Source: Bacteroidales bacterium
GTDB lineage: Bacteria; Bacteroidota; Bacteroidia; Bacteroidales; UBA4181
DNA length: 45,174 nt
Assembly: GCA_031275285.1 (NCBI GenBank)
Contig: JAISOY010000070.1
Span: 1 to 45,174 of the forward strand
Reading direction: 5' to 3'
Under the pieces are notes generated by a model. The model worked only from the letters and a program-made list of their open reading frames with translations. It did not search any database and was not told the origin of the DNA. The position numbers and the translations under genes were made by a program. Of this stretch, positions 7,749 to 16,644 are shown in pieces. Position 1 is the stretch's first letter. The number at the start of each line of letters is the position of its first letter.

Positions 7749-9719
7749 TTAATTCAACATATTCTGGCCACCTGTTACGGGAACCGCCTGACCGGTTTCA
7801 TACTCCTGTCCGATGATGTAAATTACCGCTTTCATGACATCTTCCACCGTACAGCCCCGTTTGGCAGGAACCTGGGCCTCATAGAATGCCTTTACATCCG
7901 CAATGGTTTTTGCACCGGGCACTTTACCTGTCTGGAAGTATTGGACAAACAAACCTTTTTCCGGATCGCTCCATAATGGTCCATCAAAGAAGTTACCGGG
8001 ACATACCGAATTTACTTTGACCCCGTAAGGCATCAATTCCAGGGCAAATGACTGTGTAAGTCCGATACCGCCGAATTTACCGCCGGCATAGGCAAAATTC
8101 TTATTACTGCCTTTCAGTCCTGATTTCGAGTTAATCTGGATGATATCCGTAAAGTATCCGGGCTTATATTTGGCTTGTAACTTTAATATTTCAGACGCAT
8201 ATTTGGCGCAAAGGAAATATCCTGTATAATTTACTTTGGTCATCAATTCAAAGGTCTCGGGTGTCATTTCGTCCAGCCCTCCGGCACGAAGAATGCCGGC
8301 ATTGCTGATGAACACATCCAATCCGCCGAATTGTTTCACAGTTTCCGTTATCAGTTTTTCTACCGAAGATGCATTTGAAACATCAGTTTTGATGAATGTG
8401 GCCCGGTTTTTCTTTGCGGAAGCATTCAATTTTTCCGCCATCTGGTTGCCGACTGCTTCATTCAGGTCGGCAATGACTACATGAGCATTCAGTCCCATCA
8501 TCTGTTCCGCAATGCCTCCGCCGAAGCCTTGTGCTCCACCGGTAACAATAATGACCTTATTTTCCACACTGCCGCCTGAATTCTGCCCTTTTGATATGGC
8601 GCGGCGGTAATTTTCCACTTCCCAGTTGTCGATAAAGGCAATTTCCCGATCGTTCAGGAATTTCGGCCCTCCGAAATCATGGGAATAATAACTGATTTTC
8701 AACAGGTCCTCAAATACATCCAGGGCAATATTAACCGAACGGTAATTATCTTCAACAGCCACCAGTCCAAGATCTTTCAACAGGATCATTTTGGGATCAT
8801 AGCCATAGGCTTTTCGGTACTCATCCAGTTTTTTACTGAACTCCGCAATAGCTTCATCCGCTGTTTGTGTATTTTCCACATATACCGGACGGGCTTTACA
8901 ATATACGATAATATCTGGGGTAAACGGTGCGGAAGCTTCTGAAAAAGAGGAGGCATCTTTGGTGAATTCCGAAATAAGCGTGTTGTTTCGTATGGTTGCT
9001 ATTTTCACCTGATCGGTTGAAAGCAGCATGCGGATAGCTGGCATGATCTGTGCCGCTTTGTCTTCTACGGATGATGATTGAATACCCGGTTTCCGGGTAA
9101 TCTTTGAGGTGATTTTTTCTATTACCTGATCATAGATGGTTTTGATCTCTGTAATGGAATCCGCTGATACGAAAATTCCATGGTTTTGCAATAAAATGAT
9201 ATGAGGATCATTACCATGTGTTTCCCGGTATTTCAATAATCCGCTTTCCACTTTTTTGAAAAGCACGTATCCGGGATCGGTATATGGAATATACAATGCT
9301 TCATCACCAAATAATTCCCTGGCTTTACTTTCTGCCTGCTGCGAACATAAAAGTGCGTTGACCAGGGTAGGGTGGGTATGTACAACAAATGAGTAGCGGA
9401 TGATATCATGCATGGATGTTTCCACGGATGGACGTAGCATTTTTTCCGGTTCGACACTGGCCCGGAACAGGTCGGTTTTTACTTCCTGCTCCCGATGATC
9501 GGAATGATCACTGTACTTTTTAACGGCAATTTTTTGTAGCTTCTCCCGGTCAAGAACGGCAAAACCGGATTCGGTAATTTCTCCCAGGGTGGTGCCGCTC
9601 GCTTTTACCCACAAATATTTTTCGTTTTTAAATGAAGTATTGCCCCCGCCGGCAATGACATAATCGCTGTTTTTTCCGTAAAACTGAGATATCTCAATCA
9701 GCTCCTGAACCTCTTTCAT
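7749..9719 (-). CDS. Bifunctional class II aldolase / short-chain dehydrogenase (RhaD-W type fusion)
   Basis: A 656-residue two-domain enzyme. The N-terminal part is a class II (zinc) aldolase: GGGNTSFKN (about 23-31), ASGTTLGEI, zinc ligands in VVHTHPTLVNALL (about 112-124) and LLQNHGIFVSAD. The C-terminal 260 residues are a classical SDR: TGGAQGFGG (NAD site, about 395), NAGIL (about 474), the catalytic Ser in INSKSGLKG and Tyr-Lys in YAGGK. In known relatives the aldolase splits a 1-phosphoketose to dihydroxyacetone phosphate plus lactaldehyde, which the SDR domain oxidises. A sugar such as L-rhamnose or L-fucose is therefore possible, but no isomerase or kinase is in the window. It is followed by the SorE-like dehydrogenase and preceded by an AraC regulator. 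Confidence 0.88.
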   Translation of the reverse strand: MKEVQELIEISQFYGKNSDYVIAGGGNTSFKNEKYLWVKASGTTLGEITESGFAVLDREKLQKIAVKKYSDHSDHREQEVKTDLFRASVEPEKMLRPSVETSMHDIIRYSFVVHTHPTLVNALLCSQQAESKARELFGDEALYIPYTDPGYVLFKKVESGLLKYRETHGNDPHIILLQNHGIFVSADSITEIKTIYDQVIEKITSKITRKPGIQSSSVEDKAAQIMPAIRMLLSTDQVKIATIRNNTLISEFTKDASSFSEASAPFTPDIIVYCKARPVYVENTQTADEAIAEFSKKLDEYRKAYGYDPKMILLKDLGLVAVEDNYRSVNIALDVFEDLLKISYYSHDFGGPKFLNDREIAFIDNWEVENYRRAISKGQNSGGSVENKVIIVTGGAQGFGGGIAEQMMGLNAHVVIADLNEAVGNQMAEKLNASAKKNRATFIKTDVSNASSVEKLITETVKQFGGLDVFISNAGILRAGGLDEMTPETFELMTKVNYTGYFLCAKYASEILKLQAKYKPGYFTDIIQINSKSGLKGSNKNFAYAGGKFGGIGLTQSFALELMPYGVKVNSVCPGNFFDGPLWSDPEKGLFVQYFQTGKVPGAKTIADVKAFYEAQVPAKRGCTVEDVMKAVIYIIGQEYETGQAVPVTGGQNMLN

Positions 9720-9800
9720 TATTTAAGTGATTTTTAATTATCTATTAATCAGATGTCTATTGAATGAATGACAAAAGATGTATATACAAGTTGGACAAAG

Positions 9801-9826
9801 CAAAGATATATTTTTTTTGTACAAAA
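9801..9826 (-). promoter_or_regulatory. Promoter and operator-like palindrome upstream of the aldolase/SDR gene
   Basis: TATCTTTG on the - strand (9801-9808) matches TAnnTTTG and lies about 80 nt upstream of the ATG. Directly upstream is the perfect 12-bp palindrome TTTTGTACAAAA (9815-9826), between where the -7 and -33 elements would lie. It could be a repressor or activator site, or chance in AT-rich DNA. Confidence 0.4.
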
Positions 9827-9945
9827 TCATATAAAATAAGAAAGTTGCTGAATAATCTATCGTATAATGCTAACTAAACAGGAATAGGTAACGATTTGGT
9901 GGTGTTTGTAAATACCTAAAAAACGGAGCTACCAGTTTGTTTACA

Positions 9946-10848
9946 CTACTGTTTTTTTTGATATTGAGCGGGGGACATTCCTGTCTGTTTTTTAAAAAAA
10001 TTGCCGAAAGCCGACTGATCTGAAAAGTTGAGCATATCAGCAGTCTGCTGAATGGTCATTCCAGGATCCCGGAGATATAGCTTGGCCTGTCGCAATAATG
10101 CCTCATTAATCCAGTCAGTAACATTACGTCCCGTATAATTTTTTATGATTTTGGCAAAATAATCGGGTGTCAGGCAAAGTTTGTCCGCATAAAATGCTAC
10201 AGTCTTACGTTCGTTGTTGCTATCTTGCAGTAGTTGTATGAATTTGAAAAATAAAAGATCATTGTCATGTAAATTTTGTTCTTTTTCGGCAGATGCCAGG
10301 CTATTTACTATGATATTCCCGGCTTCCATGTAGAAGCAGCGGATTTCGTTCATTACCATGCGCCTGTGCCAGATGTGGCTGTTGCGGCTTATATTCCATA
10401 TAATTTTCTCTATTATCTCCACCAACAGGACGGCATCCTCCTGCCTGATATTATCCAAAGGATTTGCGCTCTTTCTCAGTGCAGCTTCGGGCGTCAGATG
10501 CTTTTCTTCCCGAAAAATCTCATCATAGAAACGACTGGATACCATTATATTATACCCTAAATAATCATCTGAGAATATAAAATTGCGAAATACCTGAAGT
10601 CCTGTTAAATCCATCAATGTATTTGGTAACAGCGTATATTTTTTTTCATCAATTTCAAGATTGGCTTTACCAGCCATTGTCAAAACCATAGTGAGGGCAT
10701 TCACACGGCCTGGAGCAGAAATATCCGGAATATCTATATTGAGTTTATTACCTTCCAGTTTGATTATTTCAACCTCTCCATTGAAAGAATGGACTTCCAT
10801 ACCATTACGGCCAAGCAGTCCCATCCCGATTTTATGAAATTTAACCAT
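9946..10848 (-). CDS. AraC-family transcriptional regulator
   Basis: A 300-residue DNA-binding regulator. The N-terminal 180 residues form a cupin-like sensory domain (strands such as KLNIDIPDISAPGRVNALTMVLTMAGKANLEI). The C-terminal 100 residues carry two helix-turn-helix units: YADKLCLTPDYFAKIIKNYTG and the signature region IQQTADMLNFSDQSAFGNFFKKQTGMSPAQYQ. It is immediately upstream of, and on the same strand as, the aldolase/SDR operon, so it is the natural candidate for its regulator. It is also divergent from the TetR/efflux genes. A -7 box (TATTTTTG, 10851-10858) touches the ATG, so either the mRNA is leaderless or translation begins at an internal ATG (10824 or 10800). Confidence 0.88.
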   Translation of the reverse strand: MVKFHKIGMGLLGRNGMEVHSFNGEVEIIKLEGNKLNIDIPDISAPGRVNALTMVLTMAGKANLEIDEKKYTLLPNTLMDLTGLQVFRNFIFSDDYLGYNIMVSSRFYDEIFREEKHLTPEAALRKSANPLDNIRQEDAVLLVEIIEKIIWNISRNSHIWHRRMVMNEIRCFYMEAGNIIVNSLASAEKEQNLHDNDLLFFKFIQLLQDSNNERKTVAFYADKLCLTPDYFAKIIKNYTGRNVTDWINEALLRQAKLYLRDPGMTIQQTADMLNFSDQSAFGNFFKKQTGMSPAQYQKKQ

Positions 10849-10850
10849 TG

Positions 10851-10858
10851 CAAAAATA
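10851..10858 (-). promoter_or_regulatory. -7 box overlapping the AraC start region
   Basis: TATTTTTG on the - strand ends 2 nt before the annotated ATG (10848). If it is active, transcription would start at or inside the start codon. Confidence 0.3.
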
Positions 10859-10987
10859 AATTTATCAACACTACTATTTCATGTAACTTGATAATCTGAA
10901 CTTTATTGTGTTGTATGCAAATATTGTCCTGAAAATATTAACCAATACTACACGGATTGTAACCAATGAGTTTCCGGTGTCCGCCAA

Positions 10988-10995
10988 TATTTTTG
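10988..10995 (+). promoter_or_regulatory. -7 box for the TetR/efflux operon
   Basis: TATTTTTG matches TAnnTTTG, 21 nt upstream of ATG 11017. No convincing TTTG -33 element is visible at 19-21 nt. Confidence 0.5.
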
Positions 10996-11016
10996 CTACA
11001 AATAAAAAAATAGAAA

Positions 11017-11682
11017 ATGGTACGCAATAGAATCATTGAAGAGGCGGGACGGCTTTTCGACCTTTACGGGATAAAGGCCGTCAGTATGGACAATATCGCA
11101 TCCTGGTTGAATATATCGAAAAAAACGATTTACGGGAATTTCCGGAATAAAGAAGAACTGGTATTTGAATATATCCGTGTAGCAGTAGATACAGGAATAA
11201 GAGTTGTTGAAGATGCCGAAGAAAAAGCGGTTTCACCTCTGGAAGCCATTATCCTTATCAATACCCTCACATTGGAACAAGTAACAAGTCACTGTCCTGC
11301 ATTTTTTCGTGATCTTGAATCGTACCCTACAGCAAAACTGAAAGTATTTGATGAATATGTTTCGCTTATCGGGGCCAAATACATCAGGCATTTTTTCAGC
11401 TGTATGGAGAAAGGATTGTTTTTTGAGGGAACCGATATGCCTCTGATCCTGGATTTCTTTATGGAACAACTCAAAGTAGCGGCTGAGAAATTTCATGCAG
11501 GGCAAAGCCAGAAAGAAATAAAATTTATTAATGTAATAATAACTTTCCTTGCAGGCATGTGCACAGAAAAAGGACGGGAAGAGCTGATTCTATACCAGAC
11601 CTGTTCTGACAGCCGGCAGGGCAATACCCCTAAGAACCATAGAAGGGCTGGTACCTTTCGTATTGACACGCTACACATCTGA
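11017..11682 (+). CDS. TetR/AcrR-family transcriptional regulator of the efflux operon
   Basis: A 221-residue repressor-type protein. The N-terminal helix-turn-helix is at about residues 8-50: AGRLFDLYGIKAVSMDNIAS, then LNISKKTIYGNFRNKEELVFEY. The remainder is helical and gives the ligand-binding and dimer domain, diverse in this family. It is the first gene of a run of + strand efflux genes; the adaptor begins 35 nt downstream, so it probably autoregulates the operon and responds to pump substrates. The C-terminal tail (after about residue 190, CSDSRQGNTPKNHRRAGTF) is basic and looks disordered. Confidence 0.88.
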   Translation: MVRNRIIEEAGRLFDLYGIKAVSMDNIASWLNISKKTIYGNFRNKEELVFEYIRVAVDTGIRVVEDAEEKAVSPLEAIILINTLTLEQVTSHCPAFFRDLESYPTAKLKVFDEYVSLIGAKYIRHFFSCMEKGLFFEGTDMPLILDFFMEQLKVAAEKFHAGQSQKEIKFINVIITFLAGMCTEKGREELILYQTCSDSRQGNTPKNHRRAGTFRIDTLHI

Positions 11683-11717
11683 TTTCAATATAATTTTTAA
11701 TATATAAATACCAAAAC

Positions 11718-12839
11718 ATGAAAATGAGAATAATTAATAACAGCCTTTTTTGTTTCGGCATTGCCATATTGTGTATGATCGTTATATCATGCAAAAATAA
11801 AAATCAGATGCCAGCACAGATACAGAGCGAATACAAAGTATTAACCATCACTTTGAGCGATAAAAGTCTTTCAACAAAGTATTCGGCATCGATCAGGGGC
11901 CGGCAGGATATAGAGATCCGTCCGCAAGTGTCGGGCCTTATCACCGAAGTGCGGGTAAAAGAAGGCGAAACCGTTGGGAAGGGACAAATAATGTTTGTGA
12001 TCGACCAGGTAGCATACCGCGCGGCGTTGGAAACGGCAAAAGCAAGTGTGGCGGCGGCGCAGGCAGGTGTCAAAACCGCACAATTAACTGTCGACAGCAA
12101 AACCGAATTGCATACACAGGAGGTTGTATCCGATTATGACCTGCAAACGGCTATCAACTCATTGGAAACCGCAAAGGCGCAGCTTGAACAGGCAAAGGCT
12201 CAGGAGATAAATGCGAAGAATGATCTTTCGTATACGGAAATAAAAAGCCCTTCCAATGGAGTTGTAGGTAAGTTGCCTTATAGAATCGGTGCCCTGGTTA
12301 GCTCAAGCATCACTACGCCATTAACAACAGTATCAGATAATTCGGAAATGTATGTTTATTTCTCCATGACTGAAAATCAGGTACTGTCCCTTACACGGCA
12401 AAACGGTTCGTTGAAGGAAGCCATCGCAGCCATGCCCGGAATCGGACTGCAATTGGGAGACGGAAGCATGTATGATGAAAAAGGATATATCGAGACCATC
12501 AGTGGGGTCATTGATCAGACTACAGGAACTGTTAGTGTCCGCGCCGTCTTTCCCAATAAAAACGGTATCCTGCTGAGTGGTGGTGCAGGCAGTGTGGTCT
12601 ACCCTTATGAGTTGAAAGATGTCATCGTGATACCTCAGGCAGCCACTTATGAATTGCAGGACAAGGTATTTGTCTATAAAGTGGTGGATGGTATCGCACA
12701 GTCAACCGAAGTGAAGGTATTCGGAACGAACGATGGCCAGACTTATATTGCCGAATCGGGACTTTCCGAAGGTGATATTATTGTAGCTGAAGGAGCGGGA
12801 CTACTGAAGAATGGCACAGCCATTCAAATTAAAAATTAA
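11718..12839 (+). CDS. RND efflux periplasmic adaptor (membrane fusion protein, AcrA-like)
   Basis: A 373-residue lipoprotein adaptor that joins an inner-membrane RND pump to an outer-membrane channel. The signal peptide ends in the lipobox VISC (Cys about 26). The lipoyl/barrel-sandwich halves are GRQDIEIRPQVSGLITEVRV with KEGETVGKGQIMFVIDQ (about 60-95) and LSYTEIKSPSNGVVGKLPYRIGALV (about 172-196). Between them lies an alanine/glutamine-rich helical hairpin (AALETAKASVAAAQAGVKTA and SLETAKAQLEQAKAQE), followed by beta-barrel and membrane-proximal domains. It follows tetR by 35 nt and would be followed by the RND pump, but a divergent four-helix-bundle gene lies between them. Confidence 0.92.
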   Translation: MKMRIINNSLFCFGIAILCMIVISCKNKNQMPAQIQSEYKVLTITLSDKSLSTKYSASIRGRQDIEIRPQVSGLITEVRVKEGETVGKGQIMFVIDQVAYRAALETAKASVAAAQAGVKTAQLTVDSKTELHTQEVVSDYDLQTAINSLETAKAQLEQAKAQEINAKNDLSYTEIKSPSNGVVGKLPYRIGALVSSSITTPLTTVSDNSEMYVYFSMTENQVLSLTRQNGSLKEAIAAMPGIGLQLGDGSMYDEKGYIETISGVIDQTTGTVSVRAVFPNKNGILLSGGAGSVVYPYELKDVIVIPQAATYELQDKVFVYKVVDGIAQSTEVKVFGTNDGQTYIAESGLSEGDIIVAEGAGLLKNGTAIQIKN

Positions 12840-12877
12840 AAGTTAAAAATTAAAAATGGCGCAAAGCCCTGTGCAAA

Positions 12878-12911
12878 GTCACTTTTCATTTTTCACTTTT
12901 CATTTTTAATT
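12878..12911. repeat. Direct repeat, left copy, flanking the four-helix-bundle gene
   Basis: A 34-nt T-rich sequence running from GTCACTTTTC to TTTTTAATT. It recurs as a 35-nt copy at 13312-13346 that differs by one T. Its right end overlaps the stop codon of the four-helix-bundle gene (12910-12912). The two copies bracket that gene exactly. Confidence 0.8.
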
Positions 12912-13269
12912 ATTTAACCCCCTTTGCGGTTTTCACAATGGATGCAAGTATGCTAATTATCTTAGTAATATCAGGTAAAATGGAATCATGCATAGATTCG
13001 GTAATAAAATTACTATCACAAAGCAGGTTTATCCAGTATCTCGTTTCATTGGCCTCTTTAAGCGCTATGTGCATTTTGCTGATGAAATCGGCTTTACTCT
13101 GGGCAAAAGAACTTTCACTTACAAGTGCACCAATTGCTGTGCCACTTCGTAATAATTGTTTTGATAAAACATATTCCTGCTTTTCCTTACTTAAATATAG
13201 GTATGCATTAATAATGCGTAATGCGAATTTATATGATTTATCTGCAATTATGTTCTCTTTCTTCTTCAT
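12910..13269 (-). CDS. Four-helix-bundle protein (23S rRNA IVS / S23 family)
   Basis: A 119-residue all-helical protein of the family first noticed in intervening sequences of bacterial 23S rRNA genes. It has the family order ADKSYKFALRIINAYLYLS, then LSKQLLRSGTAIGALVSES, then SKADFISKMHIALKEANETR and YWINLLCDSN. Its molecular role is not established; the fold resembles Avd of diversity-generating retroelements, but no reverse transcriptase is near. I chose ATG 13269 because the -7 box TATCTTTG (13294-13301) overlaps the longer alternative start at 13296. It is antisense to the efflux genes, separates adaptor from pump, has its own promoter and is flanked by 34-35 bp direct repeats, so it looks like an inserted cassette. 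Confidence 0.85.
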   Translation of the reverse strand: MKKKENIIADKSYKFALRIINAYLYLSKEKQEYVLSKQLLRSGTAIGALVSESSFAQSKADFISKMHIALKEANETRYWINLLCDSNFITESMHDSILPDITKIISILASIVKTAKGVK

Positions 13270-13293
13270 AAGTAAGATTTCCAGGGATAAATA

Positions 13294-13301
13294 CAAAGAT
13301 A
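13294..13301 (-). promoter_or_regulatory. -7 box for the four-helix-bundle gene
   Basis: TATCTTTG on the - strand matches TAnnTTTG, 24 nt upstream of ATG 13269. It gives the cassette its own promoter inside the flanking repeats. Confidence 0.55.
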
Positions 13302-13311
13302 ATAATTGCAG

Positions 13312-13346
13312 GTCACTTTTTCATTTTTCACTTTTCATTTTTAATT
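13312..13346. repeat. Direct repeat, right copy, flanking the four-helix-bundle gene
   Basis: A 35-nt copy of the 12878-12911 sequence, ending 9 nt before the ATG of the RND pump gene. It therefore supplies most of the pump's immediate leader. Confidence 0.8.
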
Positions 13347-13355
13347 CAAAATAGT

Positions 13356-16300
13356 ATGAACGTAAAAACTTTCATAGACCGTCCCATTTTCGCGGCGGTT
13401 ATTTCCATACTGATTGTGATTATAGGGATCATTGGCCTGACATCCCTGCCTATAGAACAGTATCCGACCATTGCAACGCCTACAGTGATGGTTTCGGCTT
13501 CCTATACAGGAGCTGATGCCGAAACGGTACAGAAAAGCGTCATTATTCCTTTGGAGGAAGCCATCAATGGGGTCGAGCATATGATATATATGACTTCCAG
13601 TTCCAGCAACAATGGTTCGGCTTCTATATCGGTATACTTCGAACAGGGAACTGATCCCGATATGGCGGCTGTAAACGTGCAGAACCGCGTTTCACGCGCC
13701 AGCGGTCAGCTTCCTGCCGATGTAACGAAGGGTGGTGTAACCGTAAACAAGATGCAGAGCAGTCAGGTGGTGATTTTCAACGTTTACAGCAGCGACGATC
13801 GTTTCGATGAACTGTTCCTTTCGAATTACGTCAATATCAACATCATTCCACGTATCCTTCGTATCGAGGGTGTAGGTGGGGTAGATGTACTCGGTTCGGA
13901 TTATGCCATCCGTATTTGGCTGAAACCCGAACTCATGGCACAGTATAACCTTGTCCCACAGGATATCGCTGATATCCTGGGTGAACAAAACATCGAGTCT
14001 CCAACAGGTAATTTTGGAGAAAACTCGGACAATATGTTTCAATATTCAATGAAATACCGGGGACGCTTCGAAACACCTGAAGAATTCGGTGAGTTAGTGA
14101 TACGGTCGACATCCGAAGGCGAAGTGCTGCGACTGAAGGATGTTGCCAAAATTGAACTCGGGGCACAAAGTTATACAATGACGGGTTCGGCAAACGGACA
14201 TCCGGGAACGGTATGTATGGTCTCGCAAACTGCAGGTTCTAATGCCCGCGACATAGCTATACAGGTGGAGACACTCTTGGGCGAAATCGAAAGCGAATTA
14301 CCCCCCGGTGTAAAAATAGGTACCGTACAAAATGTAAGGGATTTTCTCGACGCTTCAATAAAAAATGTTCTTACAACCCTGTTTGAGGCAATGATACTTG
14401 TTATCCTCGTAGTTTATATTTTTCTGCAGAACGTCAGGTTAACACTTATCCCGATGGTCGCTATCGTCGTATCACTGATAGGAACATTTGCCGTACTGTG
14501 GTTCGCAGGGTTCAGCATTAACCTGCTTACACTGTTCGCACTCGTACTTGCCATCGGCACGGTGGTCGATGACGCTATCATTGTCGTAGAAGCCATACAG
14601 GCACGGCTCGATATGGGATACACATCGGCATATAAAGCCACCGTGGACGGCATGAACGGTATTACTTCGCCCATCATTGTCAGTACCATGGTATTTATGG
14701 CGGTATTCATTCCTGTATCATTCATGGGCGGTACATCGGGGATCTTTTTCCGTCAGTTCGGCGTTACAATGGCGGTTGCCGTAGGAATATCCGCTTTGAA
14801 TGCATTGACGCTCAGTCCTGCACTCTGTGCCCTGTTGATCCGTCCCGATAAAGATTCATCAGAAGGAGGCGGAAAATCGTTCCAGCAACGTTTTCGTATG
14901 GCATTCAACAGTGCGTTCCATGCAATAATCAACCGGTACACGGGTGGTGTAAGGTTTATACTGAAGCGTAAGTGGTTGGCTGGCGCAATGTTGACAACGG
15001 CATTCGTACTGCTTGTTGTGGCAATGGTGAATACAAAAACAGGACTTGTCCCGGATGAAGATCAGGGAATGCTTTTCGTGAATGTGAACACCGCACCCGG
15101 GACGACGCTCAGCCAGACACACGAGGTCATGTCGCAGGTCGAAGAGGTGATCAAAGACATTCCTCAAATTGCCGAATATTCCAACAATGCCGGTTTCGGT
15201 ATGCTTTCGGGGCAAACCCCCACTGCGGGTATGATCATGGTGCGTCTGAAATCGTGGGACGAACGTAAAGGTGACGCCAACAGCATTGATGCCGTGACAG
15301 ATGAGATATACCGTCGTACTGCGGGTATAAAAAATGCACAGCTTTTTGTATTCTCGCCGCCAATGATTATCGGGTACGGTTCGGGTGACGGTTTCGAAAT
15401 GTATACGCAGGACAGGGCTGGTAACACCGTAGAGGACTTATATTATACCACGCAGGATTTCATAACGAAGCTTAACGAACGCCCTGAAATCGGTATGGCA
15501 TACTTCACTTTCGACATCAAATATCCTCAATACACTGTTGATGTGGATTTTGCAAGGTGTAAACGTGCAGGAGTCGCCCCGAGCGAAGTACTATCGGTTA
15601 TATCGGGTTATTACGGAGGGCTCTATTCTTCCAACATTACCCGTTTCTCGAAAGTGTACCGTGTAATGATGCAGGCTTCGTCCGAATACCGTCTCGATAC
15701 GGAATCACTCAACAATATCTTTGTCCGGACATCCGAAGGTATGGCGCCTGTCGGACAGTTCGTTACATTGACCAAAACTTACGGTTCCGAAACAATCAGC
15801 CGTTTCAATATGTTTAACTCAATAGCCATAAACGGTAGTCCTGCCGATGGATACAGCTCAGGCGACGCTATAATGGCAGTTAAAGAGACCGCGGCCCAAT
15901 ACCTGCCTACAGGATACGGCTACGAATTTGGCGGTATGAGTCGCGAAGAGTCAGGTAACAGTAATAACACCATCATTATCATGTTACTGTGTACCTTATT
16001 TATCTATTTGATCCTTTCCGCCTTATATGAAAGTTTCCTTATCCCGCTTGCAGTAATATTATCCGTACCTGTCGGGTTAATGGGCAGTTTCCTTTTTACG
16101 TGGATAACAGGGTTGGAAAATAATATCTACCTGCAAACAGGTGTGATCATGCTGATCGGACTTCTTTCTAAAACGGCCATTCTGATTACCGAACTTGCCC
16201 AAAGATACCGTAAAGACGGATTAAGCATTACTGAAGCCGCGTTGAGGGCAGCGAAAGAACGTCTTCGTCCTATCCTGATGACCGCCCTGACAATGATTGT

Positions 16301-16481
16301 CGGATTGCTTCCCTTAGTATTCTCATCAGGAGCGGGCGCTAACGGTAATATTTCACTTGGAGTGGGAACAGTAACAGGCATGGCAGTCGGAACACTGGCA
16401 TTACTTTTCATTACCCCTGCACTATTTACGGTGATGCAGAAGTTACAGGAAAAGATTAAAAGAATTAAGAAGACAGAATGA
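13356..16481 (+). CDS. RND multidrug efflux pump, inner-membrane permease (AcrB/HAE1 family)
   Basis: A 1041-residue proton-driven exporter, the full length of the HAE1 family. It begins FIDRPIFAAVISILIVIIGIIGL (TM1), then the porter subdomain (YTGADAETVQKSVIIPLEEAING). Proton-relay residues are visible: the Asp pair in GTVVDDAIIVVEAIQ (TM4) and the Lys in GLLSKTAILITELAQRY (TM10). The second half repeats the fold, with a second periplasmic domain from about residue 560 (VPDEDQGMLFVNVNTAPG) and a final TM bundle ending in AVGTLALLFITPALFTVM. It partners with the adaptor at 11718 and the TolC-like protein at 18073. It probably exports amphiphilic drugs, dyes or bile-type compounds. Confidence 0.95.
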   Translation: MNVKTFIDRPIFAAVISILIVIIGIIGLTSLPIEQYPTIATPTVMVSASYTGADAETVQKSVIIPLEEAINGVEHMIYMTSSSSNNGSASISVYFEQGTDPDMAAVNVQNRVSRASGQLPADVTKGGVTVNKMQSSQVVIFNVYSSDDRFDELFLSNYVNINIIPRILRIEGVGGVDVLGSDYAIRIWLKPELMAQYNLVPQDIADILGEQNIESPTGNFGENSDNMFQYSMKYRGRFETPEEFGELVIRSTSEGEVLRLKDVAKIELGAQSYTMTGSANGHPGTVCMVSQTAGSNARDIAIQVETLLGEIESELPPGVKIGTVQNVRDFLDASIKNVLTTLFEAMILVILVVYIFLQNVRLTLIPMVAIVVSLIGTFAVLWFAGFSINLLTLFALVLAIGTVVDDAIIVVEAIQARLDMGYTSAYKATVDGMNGITSPIIVSTMVFMAVFIPVSFMGGTSGIFFRQFGVTMAVAVGISALNALTLSPALCALLIRPDKDSSEGGGKSFQQRFRMAFNSAFHAIINRYTGGVRFILKRKWLAGAMLTTAFVLLVVAMVNTKTGLVPDEDQGMLFVNVNTAPGTTLSQTHEVMSQVEEVIKDIPQIAEYSNNAGFGMLSGQTPTAGMIMVRLKSWDERKGDANSIDAVTDEIYRRTAGIKNAQLFVFSPPMIIGYGSGDGFEMYTQDRAGNTVEDLYYTTQDFITKLNERPEIGMAYFTFDIKYPQYTVDVDFARCKRAGVAPSEVLSVISGYYGGLYSSNITRFSKVYRVMMQASSEYRLDTESLNNIFVRTSEGMAPVGQFVTLTKTYGSETISRFNMFNSIAINGSPADGYSSGDAIMAVKETAAQYLPTGYGYEFGGMSREESGNSNNTIIIMLLCTLFIYLILSALYESFLIPLAVILSVPVGLMGSFLFTWITGLENNIYLQTGVIMLIGLLSKTAILITELAQRYRKDGLSITEAALRAAKERLRPILMTALTMIVGLLPLVFSSGAGANGNISLGVGTVTGMAVGTLALLFITPALFTVMQKLQEKIKRIKKTE

Positions 16482-16510
16482 AAGGGATGCCGGAAAAAGT
16501 CATTTAAACC

Positions 16511-16548
16511 CACTTTCTGACTTTATGAACGTTCCGACTTTTGACTTC
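16511..16548 (-). repeat. Dispersed intergenic repeat (AAAGTCGGAA family), copy 1
   Basis: On the - strand this reads AAAGTCGGAACGTTCATAAA followed by GTCAGAAAGTG. The same core occurs at 34699-34733 and 37908-37944, with a shorter relative at 34621-34652. All copies are intergenic. Confidence 0.6.
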
Positions 16549-16644
16549 TTCAAGAGGCTGATAAACAAAAAAATAAAAATGATGTCTGTATCCTTGGTTT
16601 TTAATTCGGGTCATATCTATTCTTTAAAATATTAAATCTTGAAT

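Noticed and set aside
12910..13269. Four-helix-bundle gene as part of a diversity-generating retroelement (Avd)
   Set aside because: No reverse transcriptase, template repeat or variable target gene is present in the window.
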